Assembly: GCA_005791325.1 (NCBI GenBank) | Contig: SXXA01000116.1 | Coordinates: 1-8,792, forward strand | From: Actinomycetota bacterium | GTDB taxonomy: Bacteria > Margulisbacteria > Marinamargulisbacteria > SXXA01 | Length of the DNA: 8,792 nt | Direction of reading: 5' to 3' | Shown: positions 5,465-8,792 of the stretch, in pieces | Position numbering within the stretch: the stretch's first letter is position 1 | How the letters are laid out: every line of letters begins with the position of its first letter | The notes under the pieces: model-generated | What the model saw: only the letters and a program-made list of their open reading frames with translations | Databases searched by the model: none | What the model was told of the DNA's origin: nothing | Translations under genes and position numbers: made by a program

Positions 5465-6616
5465 TTAGCGGGAAAGCGGTAATAAAATAAGCCTTGCCAA
5501 TTCAGTTGGGCTAAGATGGTGGTAAGGGGTAACGTGATGATCGCCAATCAGCCATCCCGACCGATGGGCAGAGCCAAATTGTGTCGGGTCATTGGCAATC
5601 ATCCAATCACACTTTTTTTGAATCCGTTTGGATTGTGCCGTCGTAACAATATCCCCATCACCCAAACAAAAGCCCACCAACTGCTGATGGGTTTTTAGAC
5701 GACCCAGTTCAGCCAAAATATCAGGGGTTTCTTGTAAGTGAATCGACAAACCGTTTCCTGTTTTTCGGATTTTATTGGCCGATGGGGTGCTGACCGCATA
5801 GTCTCCGACGGCGGCAGGCATGATTACCACATCAAAATCAGAATAGCGAGACAATACCGACTGATACATGGCTTCCGCTGTTTCTACCATCACTACCTCT
5901 TTAAACTGAGGGTGATGAATGGGTTCAGTGGATATAACCGTAACAATCGCACCTGCATGAACGGCACCCGTTGCAATGGCTGACCCCAATTGACCCGTAC
6001 TTCGGTTGCAAATCAATCGAACCGGATCAATCGGTTCTCGGGTACCCCCCATGATCACACCCACCCTGCATCCCGTTAGTGTCGGCTGGGGACCTGTCAT
6101 CCAGTCGATGCTATCGGCAATCAGCTCAGGTTCGCATAGTCGGCCAATCCCCGCATCCCCAGAGCTTAGAGCCCCCATATCGGGACCCAATACATGAACC
6201 CCCCTGTTTTTGAGCTGGAGCACATTGGATTGGGTAGCCGGATGTAGCCACATGCTATCATGCATGGCGGGAACAACCATTATGGGCCCTGTATAGGATA
6301 ATAAGGTCATGCTTAATGGGTCATCGGCCAAGCCATGGGCCATTTTAGCCAAGGTATTGGCACTGGCCGGTACAACCACCATGGCATCGGCGTCTTTGGC
6401 CCACGAAATATGTTGCACATAACCTTGTTCACATTGATCCGGCGTCCAGACCGGTGATTCAGATAACACCGACAAGGCCATCGGGGTGACAAATTGCATC
6501 GATGAATGGGTCATAATGACCCGAACATCATGCCCTCTATCACGCAACAAGCGTACGAGAAGGGGTAATTTAATGGCCGCAATACTGCCACAAACCCCCA
6601 ATACAACCCGCGACAT
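5465..6616 (-). CDS. coaBC: Bifunctional phosphopantothenoylcysteine decarboxylase / phosphopantothenate-cysteine ligase
   Basis: CoaBC makes 4'-phosphopantetheine for coenzyme A. The CoaB part joins 4'-phosphopantothenate to cysteine using a nucleotide triphosphate, and the CoaC flavoprotein part decarboxylates the product. The 383 residues cover both domains. CoaC (about 1-175) shows GSIAA (10-14), the catalytic His in QHISWA (H69), PASANTLAKMAHGLADD (83-99), PAMHDSMW (116-123; the PxMNxxMW motif with His for Asn, a variant I recall from actinobacteria) and SSGDAGIGRL. CoaB (about 183-383) shows GGTREPIDPVR (190-200), NRSTGQLGSAIA (204-215), MPAAVGDY (266-273), KIRK (282-285) and ETPDIL. 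The usual GFAAET is GFCLGDGD (315-322). ATG 6616 lies 1 nt after the rpoZ stop with no clear ribosome binding site, so it is probably coupled. Confidence 0.96.
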   Translation of the reverse strand: MSRVVLGVCGSIAAIKLPLLVRLLRDRGHDVRVIMTHSSMQFVTPMALSVLSESPVWTPDQCEQGYVQHISWAKDADAMVVVPASANTLAKMAHGLADDPLSMTLLSYTGPIMVVPAMHDSMWLHPATQSNVLQLKNRGVHVLGPDMGALSSGDAGIGRLCEPELIADSIDWMTGPQPTLTGCRVGVIMGGTREPIDPVRLICNRSTGQLGSAIATGAVHAGAIVTVISTEPIHHPQFKEVVMVETAEAMYQSVLSRYSDFDVVIMPAAVGDYAVSTPSANKIRKTGNGLSIHLQETPDILAELGRLKTHQQLVGFCLGDGDIVTTAQSKRIQKKCDWMIANDPTQFGSAHRSGWLIGDHHVTPYHHLSPTELARLILLPLSR

Positions 6617-6617
6617 A

Positions 6618-6965
6618 TTAGGTGGTTTTACGCCGTTTTGTTTTAGGTTTGGGCTCTTTACTTTTTTTATCCGGTAGGGTTTCTTCTAATTGAGACACTT
6701 CGTAGTCCAAATCCATTTCCATTCGTTGTAACAACTCTGAATCTGAATCCAATTGGACGCTATGATTTAGTTCTAACTTTCCTAACTCAATTTCTTTTAA
6801 TGCAATTAAAATAGGATTGGGATTTTCTTCGGTTACTTCAATCAGAGGGCGATACCCTTCTCGCAATTGTCGGGCACGTTTGGCAACGGCGACCGATAAC
6901 AAAAATCGGTTTGGAATTAACTTTTCGATTTCGGTCATACTAATCGATGATAATGAAATACTCAT
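6618..6965 (-). CDS. rpoZ: DNA-directed RNA polymerase omega subunit, with extended C-terminus
   Basis: Omega helps fold the beta' subunit and assemble RNA polymerase. The core matches the family: NRFLLSVAVAKRARQLREG (19-37) and PILIALKEIELGKL (51-64). It is 115 residues where 60-90 is usual. After residue 65 comes an acidic stretch (about 72-99) and then a strongly basic tail (KKSKEPKPKTKRRKTT, 100-115), which is likely disordered. The start at 6965 is supported by AGGAG (6974-6978), 8 nt upstream inside the last codons of gmk. The alternative ATG at residue 10 lacks such a site. It lies 3 nt after gmk and 1 nt before coaBC. The gmk-rpoZ-coaBC order is common in bacteria and supports the call. 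Confidence 0.94.
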   Translation of the reverse strand: MSISLSSISMTEIEKLIPNRFLLSVAVAKRARQLREGYRPLIEVTEENPNPILIALKEIELGKLELNHSVQLDSDSELLQRMEMDLDYEVSQLEETLPDKKSKEPKPKTKRRKTT

Positions 6966-6968
6966 AAT

Positions 6969-7553
6969 TTAGTCTCCTGTAGTTAAATGAGATGAACTAG
7001 ATTGCTGCAATTGTTCAATAATTTCCAGCACGGACGTTACTGCATTCTCCACTATATCATTGACCACCACAAAATTATAATAGGCTTTACGAGATAACTC
7101 GATTTGAGCAACCTGTACGCGACGTGAAATTTGGTCATCAGTTTCAGTTCCACGTTGATACAATCGATCAATTAAACTTTGTAACGAGGGGGGCTCGATA
7201 AACAATAAGGTTGCATTGGGAAAGTTTTTCTTTACCTGCATGGCCCCATCCGTATCGATTTCCAATAAGGGTAACTTCCCACTATTTTGAATGCGTAATA
7301 CTTCACGTCGTAATGTGCCATATCGATACTGATGAACAGGGGCCCACTCAATAAACAACTCATTTTGAATGGCATGATCAAATTCATCATCATTCATAAA
7401 GTAATAGTGGGTACCATCTACCTCGCCGGTTCTGGGTTGTCGAGTGGTTGCAGAAACCGCCAACGATAAGGTAGGATGACTGGATATGAGCCGATTAATA
7501 ATGGTTCCTTTTCCAACACCAGATGGCCCTGAAATTACCAACAGCTCAAGCAT
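6969..7553 (-). CDS. gmk: Guanylate kinase
   Basis: Guanylate kinase phosphorylates GMP (and dGMP) to GDP with ATP, feeding GTP and (p)ppGpp pools. The 194 residues are the usual length. In order: the P-loop GPSGVGKGT (9-17); the GMP-binding SATTRQPRTGEVDG (34-47) and YYF (50-52); EWAPVHQYRYGT (69-80); LEIDTDGAMQV (97-107); and the lid arginines in RLYQRGTETDDQISRR (130-145). All key residues are present. The start at 7553 follows AAGGAG (7558-7563) by 4 nt. It heads the gmk-rpoZ-coaBC operon. The divergent gap 7554-7649 must hold its promoter, but I found no convincing -35/-10 pair. Confidence 0.97.
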   Translation of the reverse strand: MLELLVISGPSGVGKGTIINRLISSHPTLSLAVSATTRQPRTGEVDGTHYYFMNDDEFDHAIQNELFIEWAPVHQYRYGTLRREVLRIQNSGKLPLLEIDTDGAMQVKKNFPNATLLFIEPPSLQSLIDRLYQRGTETDDQISRRVQVAQIELSRKAYYNFVVVNDIVENAVTSVLEIIEQLQQSSSSHLTTGD

Positions 7554-7649
7554 GATACTCCTTTTATGTGGGATGATGGGTCAAAATTAGGACAAAAAAA
7601 TGAGTTTAATTCAGTTGTATATGGGGTATAAATGGGGAGCACCAACCAT

Positions 7650-8792
7650 ATGAATCTAAATCATCCAAACATGTCATCAATCAAATGGATTGATATATTT
7701 TTACATTACAATACTGCAAGTCGTTTTACCTTGACAAGATGGTTGTTTGGGGTGTTGCTAGGGGTGGGGATTTGGGGCGTGTTATCACCACCGATTTGGG
7801 CTGATTATCAAAAGGCCTTGACCCATTATTATCAGGGGCGGTATCAAGAGGCTGAATTAGAGTTGACGGATCTTGAACATCCAAATGCTCGATTATTATT
7901 AAGTTTGGTTCAGTTGCGACAACAACATTATCAAGCCGCGAGACGGTCATTTTCAAAAGTCACCGTGCCACCCATTGGCGGATTTGAGCGGGTGGTTCGG
8001 TTTTGGTTTACCCCGACTGAGAATGTGTCGGAACTTGAGCGGGTTGCCAAGCAGATTGATTCAACAGAAACCAGGGCCTTTCAAGACGCCATTTATTTTG
8101 AATTAGCCGATGCTTGGATGGATGTTGGCCGCCTAGATAAATCTAAAATGTTGCTTCAAAAATTACTTAAAAATGCGGTTACACCGGATATTCGAGATCG
8201 GTCAAGGTTACAACTGGTTCGAATCGCTGTTCAAGAAGGTGATCAAGCCACAGCAGAGGCATTGTATGCGGAGGCATTATTAATGAATCCAGTGGGGGAT
8301 AAAGGATTTGGATTATTATTACTTCTAAATCAGACGTTTGGTACTCGGTATGGGGTATTGGATGCTTTAAAAACCCAATCCAATCAATTAACGTTTGTAA
8401 AAAAGATGTTAACCGTTAGGGCGTATGGGGATTTTAGAAAAATGGCCACCGATTATTTGAAGCGGTATCCCCATTCGACAGATCGGGATGAATTGGAAAC
8501 TGGAGTGGGAGTCGCCTTATTTGAGGAAGGAAACTATGTTGCCGCTGATTTGCATTTTAAGCAGGCGATTCCCCGATTAAAGAATGAGTCTCAACGGGTG
8601 AGGGCGTCATACTACCATGCCCGATCCATCCACCGACAAAAGCGGTATGAGGATGCCAAATTGGCGTATCAATCGTTTGTATCAGCGTATCAAACGGTAA
8701 CGTATACACCGGCCGCTTATTATTATTTGTATTGGGTATATTCAGAGTTGGGGGATTTATCGTCTTACCAACCCTTTTTAAAGGCGTTTAAA
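7650..8792 (+). CDS. Exported protein with TPR-like helical repeats (partial, C-terminus beyond window)
   Basis: 381 codons are present and the frame is open to the window edge. After a long basic N-terminus (1-30), a hydrophobic segment WLFGVLLGVGIWGVL (31-45) is followed by SPPIWA-D, a plausible signal peptidase I site (after A51), so the protein is probably periplasmic or membrane-anchored. The rest is alpha-helical with TPR-like pairs, for example ALTHYYQGRYQEAELEL (56-72), QLRQQHYQAARRSFSKV, LFEEGNYVAADLHFKQAI and YHARSIHRQKRYEDAKLAYQ. Such a superhelix occurs in outer-membrane assembly proteins and in the N-terminal part of Slt-type lytic transglycosylases; the C-terminus would decide. 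ATG 7650 has GGGGAG (7634-7639) 10 nt upstream. An in-frame ATG at 7632, directly after a stop, and one at 7671 lack this support. Confidence 0.88.
   Translation, partial: MNLNHPNMSSIKWIDIFLHYNTASRFTLTRWLFGVLLGVGIWGVLSPPIWADYQKALTHYYQGRYQEAELELTDLEHPNARLLLSLVQLRQQHYQAARRSFSKVTVPPIGGFERVVRFWFTPTENVSELERVAKQIDSTETRAFQDAIYFELADAWMDVGRLDKSKMLLQKLLKNAVTPDIRDRSRLQLVRIAVQEGDQATAEALYAEALLMNPVGDKGFGLLLLLNQTFGTRYGVLDALKTQSNQLTFVKKMLTVRAYGDFRKMATDYLKRYPHSTDRDELETGVGVALFEEGNYVAADLHFKQAIPRLKNESQRVRASYYHARSIHRQKRYEDAKLAYQSFVSAYQTVTYTPAAYYYLYWVYSELGDLSSYQPFLKAFK

Noticed and set aside
7554..7649. Promoters for gmk and the divergent TPR protein
   Set aside because: TATAAA (7627-7632) and similar AT-rich boxes occur, but no -35 partner at acceptable spacing was convincing on either strand.

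Overview
The window is from a bacterial chromosome of moderate GC (low-to-mid forties by eye). A Gram-negative cell plan is likely: there are separate TatA and TatB proteins, a Sec-type signal peptide on a helical-repeat protein, and a homodimeric-type pyruvate dehydrogenase E1. I could not assign a phylum. Much of the window is core metabolism or housekeeping, but the stretch from about 1.68 to 3.7 kb looks accessory.

Layout. Positions 1-1429 (minus) hold the N-terminal half of aceE, cut by the window edge. A tRNA-Val (anticodon GAC, CCA encoded) lies at 1602-1678 (plus), divergent from aceE. From 1.68 to 3.7 kb come a strong imperfect hairpin, a 117-codon orphan gene with a good ribosome binding site (minus), and a two-gene HEPN/MNT (hepT-mntA) toxin-antitoxin operon (minus). 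A repeat unit stands in direct orientation on each side of that operon: hairpin, conserved core of about 25 nt, hairpin.

A plus-strand operon runs from a good sigma70-like promoter (3626-3654). It encodes an unrecognised protein with two membrane segments, then tatC, tatB and tatA, each overlapping the previous gene by 1 to 8 nt. Together these should make a complete twin-arginine translocase, with the genes in C-B-A order. The tatA gene is only 58 codons.

Convergent to it is a tight minus-strand housekeeping operon, gmk-rpoZ-coaBC: guanylate kinase, RNA polymerase omega, and the bifunctional coenzyme A biosynthesis enzyme. The spacers are 3 nt and 1 nt. Divergent from gmk, a long exported protein of TPR-like helical repeats begins at 7650 and runs off the right edge.

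The most interesting material is the repeat-flanked HEPN/MNT module, where hairpin arms differ between repeat copies yet keep pairing and where one C-rich element appears to have extended the end of mntA. Next is the reversed tat operon with its unknown membrane partner. No wholly new system can be demonstrated from this sequence alone.
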